Shown here: positions 34,138 through 47,569 of the stretch, one piece after another
Numbering within the stretch: the stretch's first letter is position 1
Layout: each line of letters opens with the position of its first letter
Origin: Zelopaecilomyces penicillatus
Lineage: Eukaryota; Ascomycota; Sordariomycetes; Hypocreales; Pseudodiploosporaceae
Length of the DNA: 64,000 nt
Assembly (NCBI GenBank): GCA_005765155.1
Contig: VCCP01000001.1
Span: 1,984,001 to 2,048,000 of the forward strand
Direction: 5' to 3'
Position numbers and translations under genes: made by a program
The notes under the pieces: model-generated
The model's input: the letters and a program-made list of their open reading frames with translations, nothing else
Database searches by the model: none
Told to the model about the DNA's origin: nothing

Positions 34138-36254
34138 GGCTGATCAACTGTCGGGCGTTTGCGGCAAGCAACGAAATGTGATGAACTGCGAAGGCATGAT
34201 CTAGTTTCATGGGCCAGGCGGTATGGTGTTTACGACGCGATTTTCGATGCTGATGCCCATACTCGAAGAATGAAAATGAAAAGGAAGATTCGACGCGACC
34301 CGAAGGCTTGTGTTGAGGCTGACAGCTGCTGTGTATGGTTGGCGATTCCCAAGGCTAGGTAGGTAGGTACTCTGTATGTGTTTTTTTCCTCGTCTGACCC
34401 TTCTGTAGGGGACCACGGGAAGCAACGGCCGGTACCGTGACGGCGCTCTACCTCCCTCAGGTCGACAAACAGAAGAGTGCAGTAAGAAAGGAAGAAGGGT
34501 CTGAGAAAGACGATTGATGTTCAATTCAGGCGTTTGGCGCGGTTCTCCGCAGGAACGAAGGGATAAGGATGCACAGGCTTCGGTTGGGCCGAACTCGCCC
34601 AAGCTCCGTTTGATTGGTAGGCCTGACGGGGAGCTGCAACGGGAGGTCGTAGCGTGCAGCGGTACAAAGGCTGTGCTGGACAAAGCCCAAAAAATCCAGC
34701 AGAAAGAGACGTAAGACAGAATAAAGGGAGAGAGTGAATATCTGTAACGGGAACCAAATTTCAAAAGAGTGTTAAAATGGTTTGGGAAATAAAATAGAAA
34801 ATAGAAAACTAAGAGAATGTGGACGTGTCGCAAGAAGCACACAGTTGAGGCAGAATTGTTAGGATGTTTAGGAGGCGATAATAGGAGGAGGAGAGGTTGG
34901 AGGAGGAAGGAAATGATGGGTGGCCGTGCCAAAGAAGTCAACAACCCATTGCAATGATTGCGAACCCCCCAAAACCATTCGAACCTCCCCCAAAACTGGC
35001 CTGGGCGACGCCGCTATCAACCAACACAAGCAAATAATCATGTCCCTGGGTCCTCACCTCACGACTTGCTGGCCGAACAACGAGTCCGCCCCCCCCCCCT
35101 GACCCCGGTCATCAACACTTTAGCGCCATCGCCGTGGCACCCAAATTATTGCTTCTTTCCCCATCCAAGCCCATGCCACGACGTCGTAGTCATCTACTGC
35201 TGCATGCGGGTAAGGATAGGGGACGGATGCAGGTGCGCACACAACTTACCTCTAGTAACCTGATTACTTACATTGGTGTTGTGCTACTCTATCGACGTTG
35301 TATGCAGTTCTGCAAATCATCATGCACTTTTAATTGATTTCACAAGGGTCTTGTGCTATCAAAGCACGGTTCGATACATGGTTTGGTTCTGGTAGACCCT
35401 TTCCTGGAGGAGGGGCATGGGCTGAGAATTGAGCGAGAGGATGCTGCTGGTGGAGCAAGAAGATTTTCCCCTCACCACTAATCAAGACATCAGGAGCCCG
35501 AAATTGAGACATTTTGACGCCGTTGCGGAGGAAACGGACCTTTCATGATCTCGAACAAATCTCGTACTTATGATCTCTTGACCGGTCGCCGCCACGTCTC
35601 TCGCCTTGCATCGATAGCTTCTTGGCCATCTTTTCAAGTCCGGCAATTGCTTTTCAGCGTTTCTTTTTCGAGACAGGCTCTCTTGCGCTTCATGTTCCTA
35701 CAAACATTCCAAACCTTAGTTGACTACAAGACACTCAAGTAGCTTTCATACACGCCAATTGCGACTTCTGTACAAGATTCATCGTAATATTGTGTACCCA
35801 ATGCCGCCGCGTTGGGCCGACCACCTCACCGCTTTTCAGTCCTAATTCAACGTGAAATGGCATCTACATATGTTAACGTATCCCTCACTCATTATATCAT
35901 GATTAGATGCAATGACCATTTGCCGACCATCATATTGCCACAATCCCAGTTGAGAGAATCGTCAAATTCCCCCGTAAAATTCTCACCCAAAATAAAAATC
36001 TAAAACCCCATATAATGCGCCATTCCTTCCAGAGCGTTCCCACCTCATTAGGTGTTCCTTGGACAGCCAGAGCAAACGCTGCTGCCATATTGATTTCCAG
36101 GTGTATATATGTTATGTATATATGTCAAGAGCCATCCCCATGAAAAGCTTTGGGGTTTCCTGAGCAGTGCGCATCCATATAGGTCCTGGAAGGGTATCAT
36201 GAGTCAAAGCAAAAGCAAAAGCAAATCGTACACAACCATCAGCTAGCCTACATT
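34138..36254. other. Spacer between the GAS2-domain gene and the Zn2Cys6 regulator
   Basis: About 2.1 kb. The left part (34138-34930) is the upstream region of the GAS2-domain gene. It holds a TAGG tetranucleotide run (34356-34369) and a purine-rich stretch at about 34865-34915, which becomes a pyrimidine-rich tract on the transcribed side. A C10 run lies at 35090-35099. The right part should hold the 3' end of the regulator gene. A 245-codon minus frame (34207-34944) is low-complexity and was rejected. Confidence 0.5.
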
Positions 36255-39200
36255 TTAGGAATCGACATGGATGGCAGAGTCTCCATCGGTATTGAGTACC
36301 CAACCAAACGCTTGTTCCGTCACCTTGGCCACGTCAGCGTCGTTGGCAAATATTCCAGCCATGAGATCTTCATCAGTATTCGTTACTCCATCCGGGGGGA
36401 ATTGAAGCCATTGGTCGACGTCAAAGTCGGTGCCGGCCACTGCATTCCAGTCGAACTCGTCATGTCCCTGCATAAAATCCACATCCATTACACCGTCTGT
36501 ATCCACGAGGGCCTCATCTGAGCCGCCACTCGCACTGGGCGTCAGGTCTGCTGCTGAGTCAAAGTCCGTATGAGGCGGTGAGTTGTTCGAGAGCTCCAAG
36601 GCAGCAGCATTGATCGTCCGAGGCGGAATCATTGCTCGTCTGAGGTCCCTTTGCTTGTCGTTGAACATGGATTCGGCAACTGTCATGTAGGGCGCATTTT
36701 CAGGAGGAGGTGTTTGGGCGCTGAATTCCATTGGTACCTCTTTCATCATTGCCAGTGTAGAGGCTTCAACGTTGGCGTTTACGTCAATGGCAGCTTTCCT
36801 AAGTGCCGCATCCAAGAATCCGGTGGCATAATCGGCGGCGGCGTATATCTCACGCAGCTTTTCCATAACACGCATGCACTGACGAAAGCCTCTGGTTGCA
36901 CGCGAGCGAGCCTCTGAAGATGGATTCTTCATTTCGAGTAAATGGATGATCATGGCGGGTAGAATCACCGTCACCCCCGTCGTAGGCAAATATCTCTCTA
37001 ATCGAAGATGATGCAGCTCTGTTGCCATACCAGTAATGTGCATGGCGGCATCCCTGACCTTGAGGCGCGAGATTTCCTGCACTGAGCGAGGGGACGTCGG
37101 GACTTGCGAAGGTGATGATGGCAAAAACTGTGGACGGTGGAGAGCCGATATAGTGGTGTGGTACACCATGTGTAACAGTGTCCGTTGTACCGCTATGCTT
37201 GATTTACCGTCCTTGATATCCGATGGAACAAGCATCCTATACTGGCAACAGGACGGCAGAGACTCCACCCAAACCTTGAGCTCTGCATCCACAGCTTTGA
37301 CACTCTCGGCATTCTCGAGTTTCTTGTTAGGAAACAGCATCATGGTACTGTTGGTCGTGTTCTCCGGCTTCATGTTATCTCGAATGAGGACTGAGTATTG
37401 TGCCTTGAGCATATGACTGATACAAAGACAGAGCTTCGCCTTGGCAATGCACATGATGGCCAGGTCCCTCTGCATCTCCACATCCCGCATCAGAACGCAT
37501 TCTTGGGGGATAATTGTGATGTTTTCGGAGAGGGGTTGGATTTCAAAATCGCTCTCAACAAGCATTGGAACATCAAAGTCCTCATCCTTGATCCTCGTGG
37601 GCCTTCTCATGCCAAGCGCAATGAGGCGGTCACGCATAAAACAAGACCACCATATACGTTTCCATAGTTTCTGCGTTTCGGGCGCCATGCTCGTAGCTTC
37701 GGGGTTGCGGTGCAAGCCGATGGTGTGGGCCAGAGATATGGCCACGCCCATCCAATGCCAAGTGTCCTTTTGATCGTCGGGAGTCTCATACCAATACGTC
37801 ATTAACATTAGCCCTTGCACAAGGACGAGGCGGTCGGATTCATAGTCGAAATCGTAGAGCAACTGTTGACATGTGAATATCTACTGTAGGTAGGAACGGC
37901 AGGGCAAAGGGGATCAAAGGATTGTGGGGACATATGTTGGAAGTGGAGCCTACCCTGGTCTTCTGGAAGAATGCCTTCCTTGCCGCTTTGCGAGTCGAGT
38001 AACCGGCCTCGCGCAGGTGTCTCATGTCGACGAAGGCTGTGGCCGAGAACATGACTGCATGGTACAAAAACAAACTGATCTGGCCCTCCAGGCCATCGTA
38101 GCGGTTGACAATGGCCAGGAAGCTGTGAAGGTCCATCAATGGCATGTACGGATGAACATACTCGATGTAGGCGCGCAGCAGGGCGTTCTGCAGGGTGAGG
38201 CACGGGAGGCTCAATGCACCCTTGGCATGGAGGTACCTCACATCCTCAGGCGCGATCTTGCTAGGCAACGGGCGCACAAAGAGAGGCAGCTGGGCGTAGA
38301 TATCTGACTCGTCAGGCGAGCTGAGGAAGTGAGCCACATTACGGCCCTCGCCGAAGATGCCAGCCTGGCTGGCGGCAGTGCTGGACCATGGCGATCGTGG
38401 ATTGGCCTCGGACGAGAGGACCTTGCTGAGTAAACCGGGGTCGTTGCGATATCCAGAGCGTTGGTCTAATGCAACCGAGCGATCTCGTGGTCAGCTTTGT
38501 CATGGGTCCCTTAAATTTTGCTGTCTCATCATTCGGGGTCTCTTTTTGAAGAAAGCATGCGCTGGCATGTGAAAGCGGCTCACTCGAGCTTTTGGCTTGT
38601 GCTTGTGATGATGGCTAGAGGTCCAAGGTGGGGCGTCTGAAAGGGGTGTGTGTGTGTGTGTGTGTATTGAGTGCGTGTGAGAATTGTGTGAGAAGCTGAG
38701 TATGAGGGAGAAGAGTGTGCATGTGAGTGTACGTGCGTCGTGGCTAGTGGGTCTCAAGACATGGGTGATGCATGCGGAGAATCGGGGAGCTTCTCCAAAA
38801 AAAAAAACCATGATGGAAAAAAAAAAAGCGGAAAAGGGCAAAAGGATCGGAGGGGAACTGCAACGTGAAACAAGAGACGGCAACTTACATAACATGTGAG
38901 GGATGTGGCTCTCGAAAGTTGCCCCTCCAGCCAGCACATTGCCAGGTGCATCCACACTGCTGGACGAAATCGCAGAGCCGCTGCTGGGACGTCGCACCTC
39001 TGCATTGTCAATGGCCACCGGATCTGTCGGCGCGGCTTTACACCGCAATAATGCCTCGGCTGCGGGGCCTTGGCCAACGGCATTAGCCGTCACCAGATTC
39101 TTCCTAAAAAGCATGCTGTTAGTGGGAACTCTTTGCGAGGAACGGATGTGAATGCAAACGAATGTAAACATGTAAAGGATAGCTTTGTGATCCAACACTG

Positions 39201-39754
39201 TCGACAGCGTCATTTTCCGTAACGCTTTCCCCAGCCAACTGACACAGCAGCAAGGAATCAAAGCGAGAATGTGACACATGTTATGGCCAACAGCTCAATA
39301 TCGAGGCAAGGATAAATAAAAGACCAACTTACTTTCTTCGGCGACTTTCCTGAACAATGCACTTCAGACCAGCAGCAAGTCAGCAAAATTAGAAGAAAAA
39401 AAATCGAGAGATAGACAATAAAGCATCACAAGCATAAATTACCATAAATTCAAACACACGTACCTCAACATTATCCCAGCGGCAATTCCCGCATGGGGCT
39501 CCTTCTACCACATCGCAGCGAACTTTGCGCGCACGGCAAGAAACACATGCGCGCGCAGCACGGCGCTTCGTAATCTTTTGCGGGACATCTGAGTTATCCC
39601 CAGTAGCAGCTCTCTTTTTGCTCTTGTCGTCGGTTTTGTCTTCTGTCGCTGTATCCCTGTCCGCAATCTTGCTGTTTGGTGCTTCTAATGTCGGTGACGG
39701 TGATGGTGACAGAGAGGGCGATGCAGCGGCTGTGGGTGAGGCGTCTGGTGCCAT
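36255..39754 (-). CDS. CTF1B: Zn2Cys6 transcription factor, cutinase TF 1-beta / FarB type
   Basis: Regulators of this group control cutinase and fatty-acid utilisation genes in Fusarium and Aspergillus. Exons 39754-39464, 39361-39333 (29 bases), 39103-38889, 38465-37954 and 37862-36255 splice in phase to 884 residues, close to the family length. The zinc cluster reads ARACVSCRARKVRCDVV then APCGNCRWDNVEC, spacing C-x2-C-x6-C-x7-C-x2-C-x6-C. Intron 1 falls just before the last cysteine, so the sixth zinc ligand sits in the 29-base second exon (CIVQESRRRK). The fungal-specific TF domain covers about 230-560, with YVHPYMPLMDLHSFLAIVNRYDG and KRIWWSCFMRDRLIALGMRRPTRI. The acidic C-terminus (FMQGHDEFDWNAVAG) could activate transcription. 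The start at 39754 is preferred because upstream codons in the same frame look like leader. Targets are inferred from the family. Confidence 0.88.
38466..38888 (-). other. Long third intron of the Zn2Cys6 regulator
   Basis: At 423 bases this is several times longer than the other introns in the window. It contains a (GT)10 run and two A-runs of 9-11 bases. The donor is GTAAGT and the acceptor TTAG, giving the conserved reading HMLYQRSGY. It may hold regulatory sequence, but nothing specific is recognised. Confidence 0.7.
38646..38665. repeat. (GT)10 microsatellite
   Basis: A dinucleotide run within the long intron of the Zn2Cys6 regulator gene. It is a likely length-variable locus. Confidence 0.95.
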
Positions 39755-42700
39755 GATGAGGGGGTTTCTTCTTTTGCGTCGAAGGGCGAAATATGTAAGA
39801 GGGAAAGATGTCGTCACCACGGAGGATATTCCCCAGACTTTGCCCCCGGACTACCGGGGAAAGGGCGGAAGTCTGACAAGACTTGCGGTGCTATTTACCA
39901 ATTGCTGGTTATCGGGCGAAGACCAAGATTTTCCGTTACTGGGAATTGGAATGTGTCTCAGGGCGCAAAGCGAGAAACAAAAGTTGGGTTTAGTGAGGGA
40001 GACGTTCGTGTGGTTGTTAGTTCAAAAAGTCGTCGGTGGGTAAGTATGTAGCATCAACAATAGCTCCCAGTAGTGCCGTTGTATGAAGAGGGAAGACCAC
40101 AGTGCGTGTCTCAGTCGAAAGCAGTCACGGATGAATCATCAAGACCGCCAGGGAAGAAGAGTCGACAGGTTTTGCTGTTGGAAGTGTAGGAGGAAGCATC
40201 GAAAGGGAAGAAAAGGATCAATCGGTGTCAAGGTAAGCCACGGCGTGGGGTAGCAACGTAGAAGCCTGAGGGTGAGAGAAGGTCAGTCGAAACAACAAAA
40301 TCCGGGGGGTGGGCTTTGAGGAGCAGATGGGGGGGGGTGTGGAAGATATTATACGATTCCTCAAGTACCAACAGAGGCTGGGTCAAGGCATGGGGGAAAG
40401 CATGGCCTAAGTCATGAACCACCCAGTGCTAGTCTATTCGCATTTACAACCTTCTTCTGCACGAGGACCCGTGAGGCGGGTCATGGTACGCCCTCGACAC
40501 AATGCGGTGCCTTGCTCCGTTGCCGCTGCTCCGTAATAGCCTCATATGGGGCACTAAACTGTCATGCTAACTGGGGAGAAGAGTGGAGGGGAGGAGAATA
40601 TGGTACATGCTGGGCCCCACGAGGGAATGCACATGCAACACCTCCAGCTCTCCCATGTGTGCGTGTATACCTAGTACACACACATATAAGGTAGCAAATT
40701 ACGATGGAGACTGGCACAAACCCACGGTAACAATAGCATGGATGATGATGGGCACAAGACGGTCTGGTGGGAGGCTTAACGACTACGCAACTTGGCCTAG
40801 ACCCAGCCAATCAGTAAGCCTGAGCCCGTGCATGGCCTCCCATGGCCAGAAGCAGGCCTTGTCAATGCAGCATGCCCAGGGCCGCTGGAACTCTAGGTTC
40901 CTTCGTTGCGTTCTGCAAGACCATGTTTGGATGAATCATGACGGGAGGGGAGGGGGGCTCAGCCGGCCAGCCAAGCAACATTTGGACAGGTTTGTTACAA
41001 ATAGCTTTCGCAGGGTGATTTGCAACACCCCGGGCGATCATTGTTCAAGCCAAACCAGGTAGCATTTTCTTTTTAGGCAGTATTAATAATAAGTAGGAAG
41101 TAGGCAGCTTACTTGTCTCTCCTTGTGCAGTAGGCAGATTCTACCGCCAACAAAAAAGTAGTCAGCATGGCTCGTCATTCCATGCGTCCCGAGGGTTAGC
41201 TCGACATGTTTATTTTCATTTTCGTCTCAAATTCCGCTTCTTTGCAAGTCATTACACATTTTTGTCGTGGTCTGAGCAAGGGCATGACAAGTCATGACAC
41301 CAAAGACTGCCGCAGGGATGAGGACGCGAGCGCTCTGATGTCAATGCCCAATAGCTCCCAGTGACAGCTACCCACGCTGCTGTGTGTTTCAAAAGGAGAT
41401 CAATTGGGTATGCATATTGACTTGATAATCTATCACGGGCCTGGGGGGCCTAAAACACGTACCTATGGCATATAACAGGCAGTCCTGTCACGCCGTCTAG
41501 CCTTTATAGTGGAGACCAGTAAGGTGAGAGAGTTGCACAAAGGGAATATTATCGCTGTGCCGTGTAGAAGCATGATATACGGGGTGGCGTGGGTGTCCAT
41601 AGAGACTGCCATGTTGACAGGGTTTTTGACCTCAGATGCTCACTAACAATGACTCTGGATGCTCACGGTCGCCCGTTGGCCATATCCCGATCCCGGCTCC
41701 GGGTGCAGGAGTCCATCGTGGACCAGGTGGGCTCTCCGTCAACCACCCCACCCATGCCCTTGATTGCCGCGTTAGAACAAGAGGGAATAATGGAACACAA
41801 TAATTGTGCCCGCTCTGTCTGGTTAACAACTCTGGGTATGAGGCGTCCAATCGCTGCGGCCAATGTACCTGGGGAACTTCCGGAGTCACCGTTCATACCA
41901 GGGCAGGGTTATTATTACCTTCTGACTTACAGATTGTACCTACTGGGTACCCCGTACCTGCTACAGCACTTGTGGTTCTGACTGTGTCTACAGCATCCGC
42001 TTCGGGACAGTACAGGTAACAGCTCATCAAGGAGCTATGCCAGCGTGGGCTTGTACCCAATCAAGTCTTTTATCCTAGCACCTAAAAGTTGGCAAATTTA
42101 GGATATCTGTGTCGGATCTTCCATACTAGACAAATACTAGGATATGAGGATGCGGGCGTTGGATGTGGGAGTCTCTCGTAAGGGACAGAAAGAGAAAAAG
42201 AATCTAGAAACCAATATTTGTCTCTTTTTTTTTCCTTTGGGAAGAAAGTGAAACATTTTCCTAGCCTCTGAGGTGAGCAGGAGTGTTTATGGTTGGCCCT
42301 ACTCCGTGCCTACCTCAGGTGAGTTTTCTGTCCTGCTCCACCTGCCTCCTTGTCCAAGTGCCATCGCTCCTGCTCCATCTGACGCCAAGTCAGAGCCCCG
42401 TGTGTTCCAAGCAACGCTCCTGCTGCTGCCCCTCAGCCGTGCGCACAACCCCGGAAATACAATTCCCCAATCTACAGCAGTAAACATACTTTTCATCATC
42501 GAGATCAGACAAGGGCCAGAGGATTTGGCGAGAGGATCTAGCTCTGGCTCACTAGCGAATTGGTGCTCCCATCTTATAAACAGCCCCCTGTTCAATTGGC
42601 AAAATGGCCTCGAAAGTGCCGTCCCCCGCTTGTCCGAACAGAGAGCAGAGCGGACAGGTGGAACAGCACGAAAATATTGGAAGCCACCCCCATCGGCGAA

Positions 42701-44963
42701 CCAATCATCAATCCCAGGGTTGGGTGGGTGGTGGAAATATGAGCTCTGCTGACCCAAACCCCTACCAGTAGCAGCAAAGACAGGGCCCTGCCGAACTGCG
42801 ACAGATCAGTACCGATTGACAACCACTCGCTACGGAGAAAATGGCAATATCGATTCTCTCCGTCGCCGAACAATGGTCGATATGTTGAGCGACTGCTAAA
42901 GAATGACGCCGTTTGCATCAATCCGGCATGGACAGAAGCGAGACTGAGACTAAATTATGGTAATACCGACAGCACTGTTGACCAACCGGCAGATACCACG
43001 CGGGGGAGCTTAAATGCCAATCAGAACTTTCGCCAAGTCATAAGTGCACAGCTAGGAACTGATACCAGATCTCTTCAACAATCTTCCAGCATGTACCCGC
43101 CTTCACCCACGGAGACTGGCTTCGGTCTTACAACCACAAATCGCCCTAGGTGACGGTTAGTTAGTGAGTTTCTCTTCTTTGTCCGACATGGGAAGCTATT
43201 TGGGGTTTGCGTGCTGTTCATACTGAGCCTGAGCTTGGCTTGAGTTTTGTGGAAGACAGCCCAGCCCGCTGAGTAGTCTTCTAAGAGACAAATCAATAGG
43301 CCTAAGCACAGAAACCCGCACTTCGATATAACCAGTCATCATCATGACCACGATCTTAAATGCAGTGTATAAATGAAGCGGAGAGCACAAATTACTGTTC
43401 CTCCGTGCCGTCCCTGCCCTCCATTCCATACGTGCAAACTGTCTGGCCGACTGCCCGTTGACCGCCAGCTCACCGATCTCCGGCTGCCTGGCCCGTCATA
43501 CGAACATCTGCGCCCCGTTTCCCTCTCGATTGTTTGTCTCATAGTACTGTATTTGACATGTTCTTAAACACCTACTATACCTAACTGTATACCAATCCAA
43601 GATCAGGTTTCATACCGAAGTCCGGACTTGGCGCCTCCACGGTGGGTCCCGCCTCGGCTCCGCCCCACGCAGTACCCACTCTACTCGTCCGTCCCATGGC
43701 TCGTTGGCGATACTCGACAGTTGGTCCCCAGCAAACCACCAACAGTTAGCTGTCTATTCCCTCACGGATCAAGATCCTGATCCAAAGTCAGTGAGCTTTG
43801 TGAGGGGTTGTTGAATCTTGGCACAGCGTGGTTAATCAATAGGGCCTGTGCAAGGTGCTCTTGCGATCACGATCGATGTGTCTCTAGCACCTAGAGTCCG
43901 TCACTCACTCTCAAATATCAACTTCCGACTTTCCGAGCAACTCAGGTAGTTGAGCAGTGGGTTCCATCTCCGTCTCCGTCACCCCCCCCCCCACGTTTCC
44001 GTTGCTCCCGTGTTTCGCTGCAAGTTGCGCGCCATAGTACGGACCACAAGTAGAATTGATTGCGTGTGCGTAGGGCCGATGCGACTGCACATGCATGTCT
44101 CGTGTGTATCGTTCGGAAATGGCCTAGACAGTCATAAATGCACGTCGGTACGAAGGTACCGATGTCTCCAAACATTAACGCCGTCGGAGTTTTCTAGTTT
44201 TCTCACTCAAGAAGCAAAATACCACAGCTGCGATGTCTTGTTTGATGCTCATGTTGAGGGCTTGTTGCTTCTTAAGCCCATAGTGACGAGCATTAAAGTG
44301 TTATTGTTTGCGCCTTGACATCTGTTCAGCTCGACGTCAGTCATCCTAGCTGCTGACCACTTCGGGAACAAAGTTTTTGTCAGACTTCTACAATATCCCT
44401 CTAGTCCGTCTGATAAACGCCTGTTGTGGCTGACGAAGTGACAGATGATGGTGGCAGATATAAATCGCTGCTTTGTAACTTACTTGGTGTGAAGAATGGA
44501 GTTGCGAGTGCAACGCGTCTTCGCCACGCATGCAGCACGTCATTTTCTGTCTGCAGAAGGGCTGCACACGAATGCCTCCATGAGAGACCATGCCAATCTC
44601 AAACCCATGAAGAGGATCAAAGCAAAGGCCGAGCACTGCGCAGGTGCACCCCAGCCATGTGAATAAATGGTTAGTCCCAAAACGGCAATTGAGTTACAAG
44701 TCAATTGGCATTGTTCCAAAAACGCATGGCACCAGATTTGAAATGCTCATATGAATAGGCATTCGTGGCCACATAGTTGTGTATGCCATGTTCTATCAAA
44801 AACCCCAAAACGCCACCCCTTTTATGCAACCATGTTTCTCATGACAGAAAATCACATCCACGCCTGGCATCTCCTTACTTGCACAACTTCAACTTCCCTC
44901 TTTCCTTCTGTCCCGTATTGCTCGATCCTGCTTCCCCCACGAAAACCCACTACACAGGACTTT
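39755..44963. other. 5.2-kb gene-free region upstream of the Zn2Cys6 regulator
   Basis: The largest gap in the window. The part adjoining 39755 must be the promoter and leader of the regulator; long upstream regions are common for fungal regulators. Candidate frames (41589-41981 +, 42273-42752 +, 42299-42757 -) overlap on both strands and show no family motif. Homopolymer runs include G8 at 40330-40337 and C11 at 43982-43992. No repeat, transposon or RNA gene was recognised; an unannotated lncRNA or long 5'UTR with introns is possible. Confidence 0.55.
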
Positions 44964-47569
44964 TTATAAGCGGCCTTTGGCATCTGCGAAACACATGGGG
45001 TCATAGATGCGCTGCTTGATGTAGGCTGTCAAGGCGACATCTCCCCACTCCTCCCATTCAATCCACAGAGATTCAGGCAGCGTAGACACGCCATCGCGGC
45101 GAGCCGCCTTCATTACTTCTCTAGCCACAATTATGCTAGCCTCACGAACACGCTCGATTCTGGGATAGATGAGCCCCTTTTGGATCTCATCTGCATTCAA
45201 TGTGCCGGAAAGTGCTGCCGCCGACGTGTAAACCATCTCGTCAGTTACGCGTGTCGCCTTGGCAAGAATGGCGCCTAATCCCAAGCCGGGGAAAACATAG
45301 ACGTTGTTGCCCTGGTTAGGGTGATAGGTAACAGTGCCAGCGTCACTGCTGGTCTTAATGGTTAGAGACGAGAAGGGAGACCCTGAGGCAAAGAGGGCGG
45401 TGCCTTCGGTCCACTGAACAGCCTGCTCGAAGGTGCACTCGGCCTTTGTCAAGGGGTTGCTGAGGGGGAAGAGGATAGGTCGGCGGCCAAGGCCACCAGC
45501 GTCGACGGACGCCTTAAGCGCTCTGATTACCGACTCAGTAAAGACGCCAAACGTGGCAGTAAGACCAACCAAGGCGCTGGGCTTAACATATGCTATGACT
45601 TCTTCGAGAGTTCGAAATTGGCGGCCATTATTGTCGGTTCGGGCAAAATATTTCTTGTGCTCAGCCAATTTATCGCCACGATCATTAGTAACAAGGCCCT
45701 TGGTGTCAACCAGCCAGAATTTGTCGCGAGCCTCAGCTTCACTCAAGCCACGTCGGGTGTAATATTCGACCAGCTGTTTCGCTACCCCGACACCCGCGGA
45801 ACCAGCTCCCATGAAAACCAGTCGCTGTTCATCCAGTGGAACTCCGGAGAGATTAACGGCACCAATGTAGCTATAAAGTTGTGGCGATTAGCTAAGTGAA
45901 TCGATGTAGTGTTAGCTAAATGGGAAGGTGGAACTTACCCTCCAAGAACCACAGCACCTGTGCCTTGGACATCGTCGTTGAAACACCTGTGTGTATTTCT
46001 GTATCGATCCAAGTACTTGAAAGCTTTCTCGCTCTCGAAGTCCTCGAATTGGGTGAGCATCTCTGGATATACATCCTTGACAGCCTCCATAAACTCATCC
46101 ATAAACTCCTGCTGGATCTCCTTCGAAACTCGTTTCTGGCGTAAGCCCAGGTAGAATGGGTCTTTGAGATTTGTCTCGTTGTCAGTGCCGCAATCTAGAA
46201 CGATGGGTAGGGTCTTGTCCGGGTGTATGCCAGCAGCAGCAGTATACAATGCCAGCTTGCCAATCTGAACGAGAAAAAAAACATTAGCGAATGATGTGTT
46301 ATCATTGGATGGTCAAAAAATTCCCATGAAAGTCCGAAGCCCAAATTCTGGTGTTTATAGTTCAGAAAATGACTTACAGAAATGCCTACACCATTGACAC
46401 CCAAGTCTCCTAGTCCCAGGATGCGCGACCCGTCCGTGACAACGCAAATCTCGGGGTTAGGGCAAGGCCAGTTGCGAAGCATGGTGCGGATTGACTTTCG
46501 CTGCTTAATTGAAATATACAATGCCTCAGGGCGGGTATAGAGAGTTGAGTACTGCAGACAGACATCACCAATGGTCGGGGTGTACACGAGGGGCATGAGA
46601 TCGCGAATGTTGTCCATAAGGAGACGATAGAAGAGATCAATGTTCTGGGCCTTGACGCTGGACAGGTAAAGATATTTGTCAATGTTGGTCTGGCGGGTCT
46701 GGATCATCCTCATAGCCCTGGCACACTGCGTCTGTAGACTTTCCATAGCATGGGGAAGCAGGCCAGTGAGGTTTTTGGAGAGGCGCTCTTCGGGAGTAAA
46801 CGAGAGACCTGGGGGCAATCAGTGTCAGCAAAGAGGCTGAAGGAAAACACAATCAAATCAAACATATTGAGGCTTGCGACAAGACCGGGAATAGAAATGC
46901 CATGGCAGATAGTAATGAGGAAACAGAAAGAAACGAACCCTTATTCCATAGTGGCTCCCGAATAACTTGGTAGCCATCGGCCTTTGAGTTGGACATTGGT
47001 TCGGTGATGTGATCCTGCTTAACTTCGGCGAAATGGTCTTGGGCGTATCCACGGTGCTGATCGAGCGATGCTACTTTGACAGCGTCCTCAATGGTAGACA
47101 AGTCGACGGAGGACATTGGGTTGAAGTCGACCAGCCTACGGCCGGAGATGGACATGCGCTTGTTAGATATAGAGGTGCGAGAGGTGCGGCCCGAGGCAAT
47201 GGACTCGGCGGGGGAGGTAGACCGAGGCGTGGACACGTCTGACCGATTGGCGCTTGTAACACTGGACGCCATTGGCAGGATGCTGCTGAGAGACGACAAT
47301 GCAGTGGGCAACGGAAACGCCGAGGGAAACTGACGATGGGCAGAGACGGCAGAAGCAGGAGAAGCAGATGCAGAGTCTGAGATGGAAAAGGAATTAAGAG
47401 AAGAGCAGAGTGTAGGCGACGAAATAAAACGGGAAGATGGTTCCGACAAAGACGAACGTTTGGCGAGCGGGAGGCAGCGACTTATTAACACGATTGGGGA
47501 TGCTGGGCCACCACCCCCCAGAGGAGAGGCGGCCAGAGACGCCAACGCCTGGCGGCCCATGCGAGGCAA
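44964..47569 (-). CDS. MAE1: Malic enzyme, mitochondrial NAD-dependent type
   Basis: Oxidatively decarboxylates malate to pyruvate. Exons 47569-46939, 46808-46378, 46264-45939 and 45870-44964 splice in phase to 764 residues. The malic domain shows MPLVYTPTIGDVC, with the catalytic tyrosine near residue 284, and DGSRILGLGDLGVNGVGISIGKL. FNDDVQGT supplies metal-ligand aspartates. The NAD(P)-binding fold starts at FMGAGSAGVGVAKQLVEYY (near 483), and PLSNPLTKAECTFEQAVQW follows. The stretch before the malic domain is about 230 residues. The first 40 carry arginines and no acids (MPRMGRQALASLAA), consistent with a mitochondrial presequence. A second Met at 47272 (MASSVTSANRSD) would give a 665-residue form without it. 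NAD rather than NADP preference is inferred from similarity to fungal mitochondrial enzymes, not from one residue. Confidence 0.92.

Noticed and set aside
34207..34944. 245-codon minus frame with hydrophobic stretches
   Set aside because: The hydrophobicity comes from a pyrimidine-rich leader of the GAS2-domain gene (TTC/CTC/CTT codons); no homology seen.
35350..35400. GGTTCGATAC resembling a tRNA B box
   Set aside because: No cloverleaf can be drawn around it; the upstream sequence lacks an A box.
42273..42757. Overlapping 150-160 codon frames on both strands
   Set aside because: Sense and antisense frames over the same bases, neither with a motif or splice-consistent extension.
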